Assembly: GCA_025769875.1 (NCBI GenBank)
Contig: JAGFNK010000006.1
Location: 248,001 to 312,000 of the forward strand
Length of the DNA stretch: 64,000 nucleotides
Origin: Russula earlei
Taxonomy: Eukaryota; Basidiomycota; Agaricomycetes; Russulales; Russulaceae
Direction of reading: 5' to 3'
In this document: in pieces, positions 48,282 through 58,672 of the stretch
Layout of the letters: every line of letters starts with the position of its first letter
Position numbering within the stretch: position 1 is the first letter of the stretch
Translations under genes and position numbers: made by a program
Notes under the pieces: generated by a model
What the model saw: the letters and a program-made list of their open reading frames with translations, nothing else
Database searches by the model: none
Told to the model about the DNA's origin: nothing

Positions 48282-48336
48282 CTGTAGGCTACCCATTAGT
48301 CGGACAGCTTAAGTAAGCTACCCATTAGTCGGACAG
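48282..48336 (+). repeat. Left terminal inverted repeat of pogo-like element
   Basis: 55 bases beginning CTGTAGGCTACCCATTAGTC. It contains two direct copies of a 20-base word (GCTACCCATTAGTCGGACAG) separated by CTTAAGTAA. The doubled word is a plausible pair of transposase binding sites. Confidence 0.93.
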
Positions 48337-48618
48337 AATGTGTGGGCATATGTACAATAAAGATTGAGATTTCTTTTAACCTGGGGGTCAAAGTGCTGAT
48401 TAATGGGAGTCCACAGTTTTTTTTTGGGTGTCAAAAGACCCCTGTTTGATGATTTCCCCTTTCTGGGATTTTTGGAGAGGATGTCACACACAATGTTAGA
48501 GTTTGAATTGTTTGAGTCGGCACTTCAAATCAGCATTGTCAGCTGATCACGTGTTCCTTATCCCTCATCCCTTCCACAATGCCGCTACACTGCAGGGTGC
48601 TTAAACACACATCAATTC

Positions 48619-50924
48619 ATGCCTCCCGATTTGAAGCGAAAGCAGATGGACAATGCATGTGAGGACCACATTCAAGCAGCGATCACAGAGTGGCAGGGGG
48701 GCCTTTTCAAAAGCAGATGAGCAGCTGCAATCGCGCATGAGGTGAGGAGCTGCTTGTTTTTCTTGCTGACTCTATTAAACACTCTTAGATTCCTCATCAA
48801 ACACTGAGTGACTGCATCAATGGGCGTTGTTCCAGGAAGGATTCACATGAGGGCCAACAATTGCTCTCGGAGAGGCAGGAAGAGGCACTGGTCACTTGGA
48901 TCGACCACAAGGCTTTGATGGCCAAGCCCATGGACCAGATGGAGGTCAACTCCATTGTATATGATATGTCTGGTGTCATGCCAGGTATCAACTGGCACCG
49001 TCGATTCCGGATGCAGCACATGGACCTTCAACGCTCAAAGCCAAGTTCCCTGGACCCCAAGTGCGTGCAGAATTTTAATTCTTCAAATGTCACTCGTTAC
49101 TTTGAACTGGTTAAGCAGGTCTATGATGACCATCCAGAGCTCCCACCACAGCACATCTGGAACATGGATGAGAAGGAGATCCAACTTGGTGGGGGCCGCA
49201 AATGCTACAAACAATTTTACCACATGTGCAGCCTCAAGAAGTCAAATTTCTATTGTGTGCGGTCTGACTCTCTCGAACTTGTCACAATTGTCGAGTGCAT
49301 CTCACCTTCTGGGCTGTCTGTTCCCCCCACCTTCATTCTTTCAACTGGGCCTGTCCCAGTGATTCCCGACAAGCTGTCCACTGAAATTGGAGGAATTGCC
49401 ACATCCCCAAATGGGTGGACGGACAACGAGATTGGGTCGTTGTGGTTCCGTGACACCTTCCTCCCCTTTGCACTGGCCCAGAAGGTCTCCAGTGACCCTG
49501 TCGTCCTGTTTGTTGATGGCCACAGCTCTCACGAAACTGATGAACTCCAGGCACTAACATTTAAGCACAGAGTCATTGTCATCACCTTCCCCTCCAAGTG
49601 CACACACAAACTCCAACCGCTCGATGTGAAAGTTTTTTCCCAGACACAGCAGAACTGGTCCAACCATTGTGACCACCGCATCTGTGAAAACGTTCATATG
49701 ACACAGTACAATGTCATTGTCGAGTACATGAAGGTGCGTGCTTGCACAATGTCCCAGAAACTGCTTGCCTCTGCTTTCTCCTCCACCGGCATCTTTCCAT
49801 TCAACCCCCTCATATTCACCAAGGCCGACTTTGCCCCTTCAAAATTGTATTCCACCACCCAGCATGTGCCGGTATTATTTCCTGCAGACGTCCCTTCATC
49901 CTCCCCTCTTCCCTCCACCTGTTCTGACAGCGATGCCTCCTTGGAAGACCTGCTCTCTGAGGAGGTTGAAGACACAACCCCTTTTGACTGGGACATGGAC
50001 GATGATGATGACTTTGACTATGAGCCACTGCAGGGCCATGATCCAGACTCACAACAACCACATGTTTCATTTCCGTCCCCTGCCATCCACACCAACCCTG
50101 CCCCATGCATTCACTTCTCGCTTAACTCACCCACATCCTTGTGTGCCAGTGGCGCTGAACATGTGTCTGTCATACAAAACGCGTCACCTGCCCATGATAT
50201 CTGTGTCAACTCCAACTCCTCCCTGTTTCCCAGTCACTTTACTCGCTCTCACAACCCTCCTTCATCCTCTGCGATGTCTATCTCTATCACCCTTGGTCCC
50301 ACCCATGCACCAATCCCCACCATACTGCAGGAGTTTCATTCAGAGATGTCCTGACTCCAGATGACAGTAGAACTACTAGAAAGGGAGCTCGCTATATCCA
50401 GGGCAGAGAGCACCTCCAGCAACGCCCACTGCACCATCATGAAGCGTGTGGCATCAGATGCAAGAAAGGAGCTGGAAAACCAGAAGTGCAAGACGTGCCG
50501 TTCAGTGAAGACAAGTGCGCGTTATGTCACCCACCCTATGGTTGAAGCACAGTGGCTTGCTGGACAGGAAAAGAAGGCCCAGCTCGCCAGAGAAGCTGCT
50601 GAGAAGGCAGCTCAAAAGGTGGTTAACGATGCGGTGCGCGAGGTGCAACTTCAGGAGGAAATAGATTCAAGGGTGTTCAGCGGTGAGTCCCAGAGCTGAA
50701 TCATGACAATGTACTCATTCTTTGCAGAATCACTCTCTTCATATAAGCGCAAGGACGATCTCATTGCACTCTCTGGTGCACTTGGCCTCAACATGACGGG
50801 CACTGTCAATGAGCTGGCAACCCAGGTCAAGTCCCACATAGGAGTGCATCCTGAGCTCCTTCATCACCCTTGGTTTGGTGGGCTTTTCATTCAAGGCAGA
50901 TGTCGCATGGAGATTAATCAGTAG
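48619..50924 (+). pseudogene. Pogo-like DDE transposase, disabled by two nonsense codons
   Basis: Order: MPPDLKRKQMDNACEDHIQA and the start of a psq-type helix-turn-helix; an intron (about 48741-48788); IPHQTLSDCINGRCSRKDSH; a CENP-B-type HTH region (QEEALVTWIDHKALM); then the DDE_1 domain with all three acids, in WNMDEKEIQLG, VLFVDGHSSHE and THKLQPLDVKVF. An acidic region (DDDDDFDYEPLQGH) and a long helix (TVELLERELAISRAESTSSN, EKKAQLAREAAEKAAQ) follow. A second intron after FSGES leads to YKRKDDLIALSGALGLNMTG, a SAP-like DNA-binding motif, ending at 50922-50924. Stops: TGA at 48718-48720 and at 50352-50354. Both are CGA in the 26-kb copy. The catalytic core itself is intact, so decay is recent. 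Confidence 0.88.
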
Positions 50925-51053
50925 ATACAATGTTTTTTGTTTGCGTCCCCCCCCCCCCCCCCCGAATTACACATTTTTGACATTTGATCTCAGCAATGTA
51001 AGGTTTGATCAGTGGTTCAAAAATTTCATTACGTTTCATGTTACTATTTGTGA

Positions 51054-51108
51054 CTGTCCGACTAATGGGTAGCTTACTTAAGCTGTCCGACTAATGGGTA
51101 GCCTACAG
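51054..51108 (-). repeat. Right terminal inverted repeat of pogo-like element
   Basis: Exact reverse complement of the left repeat over 55 bases, ending GGGTAGCCTACAG and followed by TA. The identity of the two ends suggests recent mobility or homogenisation. Confidence 0.93.
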
Positions 51109-52085
51109 TAATGGTGAAACCTACTAGTGGTGGTGGTTGTGGCGGCACACGTCCCGTCGGGATGCACTTTTTTTTTGAATCCGAATCTTTATACCATGGC
51201 GCATATTACGAAGTACAGAGGCCGCCACATAATGCGTTTGATTTGAGGCCTTGTTAAAGGTGGAGGTATCAGGATCAGTTACAGTAAAAACCCTCTCGGA
51301 GTCCGCACGCCTACCAATCCTGTGAGCGGCTCTACTCCACAACCGCCCGCTGGTTTGATTTTATCGGGTGTAACTTACTCCTCCAGAAGTGCTGCAGTTG
51401 GATGCAAGCCAGAAATCTGGCCGTGATGTGTCTGGTATCACGTCACCAACGTCCAGCAAGCTACAGGTTCAATATCGCTTTGCTCCCTTGCTCCCTCTCC
51501 GCGATTCTTTTCTCCCCCACCAGGCCCGATGTCACTCAATCACAGTACACTCCCTGTGAGGAGAAAGGCTGTGCAAAACACCACATTTCCGGTGCCCGAC
51601 CAAAATGTCCATTCTCTGCCGACTGACCTGTTCTGTTCATTGGCGCTTGTGTACGCATTATTAGAAAATTTCACATGGACCACACTCTTCTCATCGCCTG
51701 TGGGGCAAATGTGGTTAAGATGAGCGCCCGTGCGTCTAAACGCCTGGCAGGCCTGGTAGCTCAGTTCAGTACTTCTCAGAAATGACTGAGAATTTTCAGA
51801 TCGTCAAGGCGGGTTCGGTTTAGGCCTGTCACCCGCAGCATCTTTGTCCTCACCTTCGTCCTTCTCACCTTTCGGCATCTCTCCATCCCCGCATCCCTCC
51901 ACTGGCAATAGTACAAATCAAATTTCCCCGGTACCCGAACAGACGAACCATACGAACTTACTCTCAATTCCATCAACAGCAATAACAACGACGGCAATCT
52001 CATTTCTAACACCATTGAACACCAGCAACAGCCCATGCATGCCATGTTGACACTGAGTGGGCGGTTCTCCCCTTTGACTTTAACG

Positions 52086-52143
52086 GGTGTGGGACGAGCT
52101 ATGAGACAAGTGGTAAAACACTTGTCTCAGCATGTCCCACACC
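52086..52143. repeat. Imperfect hairpin
   Basis: GGTGTGGGAC at the left pairs with GTCCCACACC at the right, and GAGACAAGTG pairs with CACTTGTCTC around a six-base loop (gtaaaa). The inner and outer stems are separated by a small asymmetric bulge. It lies in non-coding sequence, with an extra partial word (gtcccaaacc) following. Confidence 0.8.
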
Positions 52144-52479
52144 TGTCCCAAACCTAGCACGCCACCTAACTCCCAGCACACATCCACTGGGAGTAAAACA
52201 ACCCCTCTGAAACACAATCTTTCTGGAAGTCAAGCCCACTCTTCCACGCCTTGATGAAAGCCTTCGTCCAATTATAAGGAAATGGCTCGGGACGCATGCG
52301 AGAAACTCGTCGGTCCTATGCCCGTAGACAAATTCTTATCAGAATTCATCCCAAAAGCAAGCGAAGTTAGACCGGCGATCTTCTTCGTTTTACTACGCGC
52401 GTTCGTTTTTCTTTTGCCGTCCTTCTTCCTCTCTCCATCCTTCTTCCTCTCTTTCCCCTTTCCTTCCTTCCTCATGGTC

Positions 52480-54250
52480 CCAGTTCAAGACTCCCAAGCT
52501 GGCAGTTTCCTCAAGTTTTTACAGTTTTCGAGTTTTCCCATGTGCTGTGGTTTCTGCGGGTGCGTTTTTTGTTTCCTTTTCACGCGCTCTCTCTCATCCT
52601 CTCCCCTCTTCTTCCCACTAAACAGTCCCCTGTTGGCCTTCAAGCTGCCTCCCCACTCCCTTCTCCTGTGTCACTGCAGTGGTGACGACGACGACGACTG
52701 GGGCATGGCCATAGCCACCTCATGACAGCCACGAATTTTGAGCATGGCCCATGGCCACTGTGATCATCTGTCCGCTGTGATGGTGACGTGCCCATGGCCG
52801 TGACGACGGCATGTCTACCCTCCTCCCACCCACTCTCAAATTCCTTTGCACCTCAATGCCCTCTGCTTTGCAAACTCCTCCGGCACGCGTGGCGACTCCA
52901 GGCAAAGACCACGAGAACAACACCCAATGGCCATGAAAAATCTGTGCAACCACAAACCTCGGTGCGCGTTTCGTTTTTTTGTTCTCTCTACTCACTTTTT
53001 CTAACCTTTCCTCAGTGACATCACAGCTAGGACCACGGCGATAATACAGCCGTCAAGCTCGGCCTCAAGTGGTGCACTGTGACACGCGTTTTCCCGTGTC
53101 CAGGGATTTCCGTGCTTGACGATCGTGGTGGGTCCTTTCTCCTCTGCCTCGAATCGCCCACTGAGACCCAAGCTGCCAGTTCCCTCAAGCTTATTTCCAT
53201 GTGACGGGAGTTTTCCCGTGGGCCTCATTTTCGTGCGTGCGTTTTTGTCCTTTTCGTTCTCGCGCGCTCTCTCTCCCTCTCTCCCCTCTCCTTCCCATTA
53301 TCCGGTGCGTTTTTTTCTTTTCTTTCCATTTGGATTGCTCTTTCTGACCGGTTCTCTGACACGGCATGGCGAGTACCAGGCGGTGTCGCTGCCCCAAGTT
53401 TTTTTCCCTTCCCCTGTCTCCCCTCTCCACAGTCTCCGACCGTCCTCCCCTCTGGACACGGCCCTCACCAGCCGCAAGAGAAACGAGGCCACGGCTGGGG
53501 AATTGTGGCCCTCCACCGAGCCTGCGTCCGACATGTGCACAGTTGGCTCAGTCACGAGGGCGACATGCAAGACGAGACCCTCTTTTTTTCGACCCGACCA
53601 AGCTCAGCCTCAAGTGGTGCACTGTGACACGTGTTTTCCCGTGTCCAGGGATTTTCGCGACGGCACCTCGAATGTCTCTGGATACAAGGTGCGTTCGTCT
53701 CCCACCCTTTACCGCGAAACGCGACAGCACCCGGAATGTCTCAGGATGTGGGACACGAGTACTGCTGGCACCACAGTCAAAACCCCGACCAGTTTCCTCG
53801 AGTACCATGCCCCTGTGCGCAACATCGGTGCGTTTGTTTTGTTCTTTTTTGCCTTTTTTCTATCTCTGTACCTTTTCTGCGACATGCGACGGCACCCAGA
53901 ATGTCTCTGGGCACGTGTGCGCGACTTCAGTGTGCTTTTTTTTTTTTTTTTCATTTCTACCCCTTTTCCGCAAAACACGACAACACTACTGGGACCACAG
54001 TCGAGACACCGAGGGCCACAATGATTGGGTCTTCACCTGATAGCCATGAAAGATCCGTGCAACCACAAACTCGGTGCGCCAGTTCCGTCCCAGCGAGGAG
54101 GAGCGAGCCTCTCGCTCACCTGCTCACGGCGCTGTATCGAATTTCCTGTGGGTGTTGGTCTCGCGCGTGCGTTTTTTTTTTTTTTTTTCTCATCTCTTCT
54201 TTCCTCCTCCAACCTCCTTCCACGCGCTCGAGAACAACTCCACACTCGAA
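52480..54250. repeat. Diverged direct repeats in a pyrimidine-rich block
   Basis: Several words recur in the same orientation: aagctggcagtttcctcaag (about 52497) with aagctgccagttccctcaag (about 53169); tgcgttttt...cgcgctctctct (about 52560, 53240 and a looser one near 54165); ctgtgacac-gttttcccgtg (about 53078 and 53622); tgtgcaaccacaaac (about 52940 and 54056); and three copies of gaatgtctc-gg (about 53668, 53735 and 53900). Spacing varies between roughly 540 and 1100 bases, so this looks like an old, rearranged repeat rather than a regular satellite. Confidence 0.65.
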
Positions 54251-55191
54251 ATCCCGTTGGCACACAACTGTGCTTCCCGCGTGCGTGATCCTTGCGCGAT
54301 CCATGCCGCGACCGTGCATGTGTGCGTCCATTTTTTCCTCTTTTCTTTTCTTTCCTTTTGCCCGACTCGAAAGCACCTGCCTGTAATATTTATTTAGTTA
54401 TGGAATTAAATGGATATATATTGACTTCTTGTCAAATAAATAAATATAAGTCAAATCAAAGATGCGTACTGCGTACTTACTGTATATCCGGTTACCCGGG
54501 CTGTGCTTTCCCATGCGGTTAGCCCTCGGACAAACAAACGTGACCGTGAGATAACTGTGGCACGCAAAGAATTGACACCATTTTATCTGGCTTTTTGTTC
54601 CTCTCCACAGCTCGTGCGTCGTTGCTGAGCAACTCTTTGCCTCTTTTCTGCGGCTCAGGGTACCGTTGGACGAGGAGATATGGAGCTTTGTTCGCAATTA
54701 AGCCGGAGCACCCCTCGACTCATCATATCCTGTCGTCTCATTGGGGATGCCGGCGTGAGGGGTGCTTGACTATGACGTTCACACATTCGCTGTAAGTAGA
54801 GTTCTGCCTAATATCAGTGTCTCTCCTGCTTTGCGACATTCCTTGGGGGTTTATGTGCCTCACTGTGGTTTGATGATGCGCAAGGTTCAGGCCTCGCGGC
54901 GGGCTGTTGCTCATTGTCGCCATGCGGTCCGACTTGTTCCACAGAATGACGCTGAGGCCACTGTCTCAAGAGGCGCTCTCCAAAATCCCTTGTGCTTGGA
55001 CCAGCCTGTACACCCCATGTTCATGTTACCCCTGTGCTTCATTAATGTTTGTGGATCACGATCGTTTCTGGTATTTTCAACAGATTTGTACTTCCCAGTG
55101 GGGCATCTGGCGCCCACACGCATTTATAGCTTCATTCCACACCCTACAGGGAACATTATCGCCTTCCCACAACGACACGAGGCCATTCACG

Positions 55192-55984
55192 ATGACTTTT
55201 CGCGCGTTTTCTATGCCCTTTGCCCCAACTCCCGGCCTTATCTCCCGCTGGCAAGCATTTCACTTCGCCCATCCACACGCCATGGGATCGTCGTCACCTC
55301 CCATCCCTCTTTCTTACTCTCTCCAGTGGCGAATGCTTATCCAGCCGTTCAAGGAGATCGCCAATTGGCTCGCGTATTTCTGGTCGCGCCTCAGCCTCCC
55401 GAGTTTCCTGCGGTTGACCACCTTCCGGGACTTCCTCCCAGGACATGGGCGCTATAGGCGATATCGATCTCTGAGAGAGGAGCAGAGATGGTGGGATGAA
55501 TCAGAGAGGACTCGAGCTTTCTTCGCATCTTCGGACGCGCGTCACAGAGAGCTCAAAGATTTCCCTTCTCCTAAATACCTCAGTCCCATCCCTCTAGTCA
55601 CGTCGTATGTCCCACGGCTATTGCCACGATACCGCGACCGCGGTCACTTGGACGATACGGCGAACGAATACGATCTAACGCCTTCCACTTATCGCAAATG
55701 GCACAGACTAGTGTTCCCCCACCAGGTGCGCCCCATTCCTCGACTCTAGAGACGCCCGTAGTGAAGAGTAGGATCCATCGTAGAATCTACCTACCCGAAG
55801 CGAGGCAGCAAAGCTTATAAAATACCTCAGCATGCGTGATCGCCGAGAGATCGCGCGAATTGCACGTCTCGTCTCCGATGAGGCAGCAGCTCAAAAGGGT
55901 TTCTCACCGTCGCCCATGTACCAAGTGCTCTGGACACGGTGGCTCCAGCACAAGGGCCCTGATCTAGTGATTGTTTTCGAGTGA
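55192..55984 (+). CDS. Uncharacterised basic protein
   Basis: No family recognised. Exon 1 starts MTFRAFSMPFAPTPGLISRW and is rich in Pro, Arg and aromatic residues, with a hydrophobic helix-like stretch (FKEIANWLAYFWSRLSLPSF) and a basic part (GRYRRYRSLREEQRWWDESE). It continues with DTANEYDLTPSTYRKWHRLV. An intron after FPHQ (donor gtgcgc, acceptor gcaaag) joins to LIKYLSMRDRREIARIARLV and YQVLWTRWLQHKG, ending DLVIVFE with stop at 55982-55984. The frame is open upstream to an ATG at 54907, but those residues look non-coding. The coherent second exon argues for a real gene. Convergent with GRC3, 112 bases apart. Confidence 0.5.
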
Positions 55985-56096
55985 TCGCTATACCACTCTA
56001 TATACCCGCATGTTGCTTATCGTGCATGTATTATTGGTAGCATCATGGTTCTGATGAGATGTGGCATCGTGAATACATCCGCAATACATAACCCGC

Positions 56097-58440
56097 TCAC
56101 ATCTGTGCGCGACGCATGATGTTCCGTCTTATTCGCCGCCGCTCGCCACCTGCGCCGGCAGTGCGCCCCCAGCGCAAGAACGGTACGTCCATACTCGGGC
56201 CCGTGACGCCTCCTTCAACACCACGGAAGTCCAACCACCCCCACACGGGGAGCTGGAGTTCGCCCATGACCAGAATTCGGGCGTTCGCCAGGGTCTCCGT
56301 CGGCACAGGTGTAAGGAGCTGCAGCTTGGACACGTCATGCGATACGCCTCGTACGAGCGCGAGTCCGTAGCAGTTCGAAGACGAAGGATCGGGCGGTGGC
56401 GACCCAGGCGTGTAAAGTTCCTCCTTGTTGCACCCTTCCGGCGACGGCGGACCGGAGACGAGCGCGACGAGGGCACCCGCCAGCACGCGTGGTAGCTCGG
56501 TTTGAACCACGTCTTCGGCGCCGGCGCCAACGAGCACGATCCGATCAAGCGCGAGAAGCGACGTGAGCTCGTAAGGCGGCTGCGTACAGAGCGGAAGGTC
56601 CGTGCTCCAACGAGAGGCGGTCGTCTGTCGAAGCGGGATGGGGTCGGGAAAGACAGCGTGGAGATAGGAAAGTAGGGATAGTGCCCGGTGATCGGACGGA
56701 GTAAATCGCCGCAGAAGTGTGATAGGTTCTAGTACGTGGACAAGTGGCGCACCAGGTTCAGCCTCGTTATCGATTGGGAAAGTGTCGAACGAGAAAATGT
56801 CTGATGGTTGAACGAACTCCTCGATCCGTCGTGCGAGGTCGGCGCCAAGACCCTTTGTCCAACCCATAGTATTGACAACCAGAGGAATATGGTCCGCGAT
56901 GCGATCGACCTCTTCGTCATCTTCAATGTCGACAAACGAGGTTGCAAATTGAATTTCTAGGCGATAAACTTCAACCAATGCTTGAATTGCACGCAGATAG
57001 CTCGACGGCGAGGAGCGCGGATTATGTGCACCAACGTAGTGCGCTTGGTACGGAAGAGTGGGATGCGTGAAGGGCGGCCCAAAGACAGGCTGCTCGATGA
57101 CGGTCAGAGCTACCATTCCGCCAGGAGTGAATTCCGATTGGCCAATATCACATTCGAGGAAGGCTACCCGGCGGAATCTGAACGCGAGATGATGAATAAG
57201 ACAACCGCACAGTTTTTAGCCGCATACCGTAAACACAACTTATTGGCAAGCGTGCGCGCGAATGTGCTCTTCCCCGAATTTTTCTGTCCTTTCACCAGAA
57301 GGACGTGAGGCTTTCGGATGCTAGCTGCCTCATCTGCGGAGAGGAATGGCAATGCAGAGAAAGCAGCCTCCCATGATAGTGGCATTTGGAAGGCACACGA
57401 ACCGTGGGCAACTTGACTTACCTGGGATCTCAGGTGAATGAAAGATGGGCCTCCAATGATGAATGGCATACCATGTGAATGCCCTCCAGAGGCATATCAT
57501 GCACACTCTCATTATTTTTCCTATCGAAAACGCCTTCAAAGATACGCACGACACGACCGAGGCCTTCGATGCCTGTTCGCAGGTCTTGCAGCACGACGAC
57601 CACATCTCCTTCGCCGATAGAGCGCATGATTCGAGCGGGTATGTCATAGAATGATGTGGAAGACTCTCCACGAGCCACGTGTGCCTCAATGACAGGAATA
57701 GGAGATCCCCAAGGTGCAAAGACGTTGTGGAGGACCGGGGAAGGTTGGATGGTTATTCCCAGAAGGGAGACAGAGCCACGAAGGACACGCAACCGATATA
57801 CCCCCACGAAGGACACCGTCGCCGATGGAGGGAGTATCAGGGCGACAGCGGGACCGCTTAGGCCGAGAGTAGACCCCTCGTCTGAGGAGAGACGATACAA
57901 GTTCTGCTCGTAAGCCGGCCGGTACGTGGATAATATCTCAGGTTCTTCGCTTGTAAGAGGGCGACCATGAGGAAAGAGTTGCGAGAGATCCGTGAGAGGT
58001 GGCTCGCTCGCGTCCGACGCATCATCCGAAGAGACGCCTGCAAGGCGACTGGGAGACCACGCTTTCATACGCCCTCGCCGAGTAGGCTCCGGGGGACGTT
58101 GATGTGGGATCAAAGTGGCATGTTCCTGGTCCAATGTGATTGAGTCATCGTCGCTGTAGTCGGGGGGAATGACGGCCTCCTCCTCCCCCCTGGATATGAA
58201 TGACTTTGACACGCTGGTCACAGTCGTCGTGATGTCATGGCATTTTCCTGCGTGCGACGTTCTGGAAATTTTTCTCGCTCTTTTTGTAGGCGGATTGACA
58301 CTGGGTGGGGGACTGTGGCTACGCCTTGTGGGGGTTTTGAGAGGCAGAAGTCCTCTTGGTGACGACTTGCTCCGTTTATCAAGGATTTCCTGCTCGAGAC
58401 GGGCCTTGTGAGCGGCGATGGCGCTTTGCATCGAAGACAA
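56097..58440 (-). CDS. GRC3: Polynucleotide 5'-hydroxyl kinase GRC3/NOL9
   Basis: Kinase that phosphorylates the 5'-OH left after Las1 cleaves ITS2 in pre-rRNA; also linked to Pol I termination; nucleolar. The start MSSMQSAIAAHKARLEQEIL is followed by a basic, disordered region, then the N-terminal beta domain (RPAYEQNLYRLSSDEGSTL, AVALILPPSATVSFVGVYRL). An intron after EGIHM leads to the kinase domain: Walker A in LVKGQKNSGKSTFART, then LCL spliced to RFRRVAFLECDIGQSEFTPG holding the catalytic Asp region, and VIEQPVFGPPFTHPT. Further conserved pieces are HIPLVVNTMGWTKGLGADL and WGWLDFRG. It ends RRNIMRRAQM at 56097. Four exons. Divergent from the Tea4-like gene across 232 bases. Confidence 0.9.
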
Positions 58441-58672
58441 GGCACGTTGACACCGCGGTGGCGGCGGTAAGCGCTGTCGGTTACAGGGTCGTTCGCATCA
58501 GTGACCGAGATCCCATATTTTCCTCTCTCCCACTCCCAACAACCTTGAACAGTTTATGACCCAACAGGGCTTTCGTTTTCTCCGTCTCTCCTTATAGTTT
58601 CTTTGTCTTCTCATTGGCGCACACCCTTCCCTCTACTCCGACCTTCAAATTTCAATTTCTTCCTTGCACGGA
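58441..58672. promoter_or_regulatory. Divergent promoter region, GRC3 / Tea4-like
   Basis: 232 bases between divergent start codons, the only space available for both promoters. The stretch near 58540-58650 is rich in CT, as often seen just before fungal start sites. No TATA box recognised. Confidence 0.35.

Larger units (their letters stand above)
48282..51108 (+). mobile_element. Full-length pogo-like (Tc1/mariner superfamily) DNA transposon
   Basis: 2827-base element bounded by perfect 55-base terminal inverted repeats and flanked on both sides by TA (48280-48281 and 51109-51110), the target-site signature of Tc1/mariner/pogo elements. It encodes one plus-strand DDE transposase broken by two stop codons. 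A C tract lies at about 50947-50962, between the coding region and the right repeat. It is the probable parent type of the deleted copy at 26.2 kb. Confidence 0.92.
51111..55191. other. Repeat-rich region without supported genes
   Basis: About 4 kb. It holds a hairpin (52086-52143), a tRNA-like stretch (51746-51830) and a block of diverged pyrimidine-rich repeats (52480-54250). Long plus-strand open frames between 53116 and 54386 exist because of T and CT tracts and overlap in three frames; none has recognisable protein features. Between 54400 and 55190 nothing was recognised, apart from possible 5' exons of the next gene. Confidence 0.5.

Noticed and set aside
48861..50354. Open frame of 497 codons taken as an intact pogo transposase
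   Set aside because: It is the middle of a longer gene; an upstream TGA (48718) separates it from the start and the TGA at 50352 cuts off the coiled-coil and SAP-like end, so it is annotated as part of a pseudogene.
51746..51830. Functional tRNA gene
   Set aside because: The acceptor stem pairs, but the T-stem bases (aaggc / gttta) do not and the anticodon stem is abnormal; kept only as a tRNA-like remnant.
53116..54386. Long plus-strand open frames (up to 302 codons) in the pyrimidine-rich block
   Set aside because: All three frames are open at once because of T and CT tracts; products are poly-Phe/Ser/Leu without any conserved segment.
43875..55191. LTR retrotransposon
   Set aside because: No long direct terminal repeats, primer-binding site, reverse transcriptase or integrase motifs were seen.
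54762..55457. 231-codon plus-strand open frame before the unknown gene at 55192
   Set aside because: It overlaps the more protein-like frame that continues through a proper intron; no conserved residues and ends without support.
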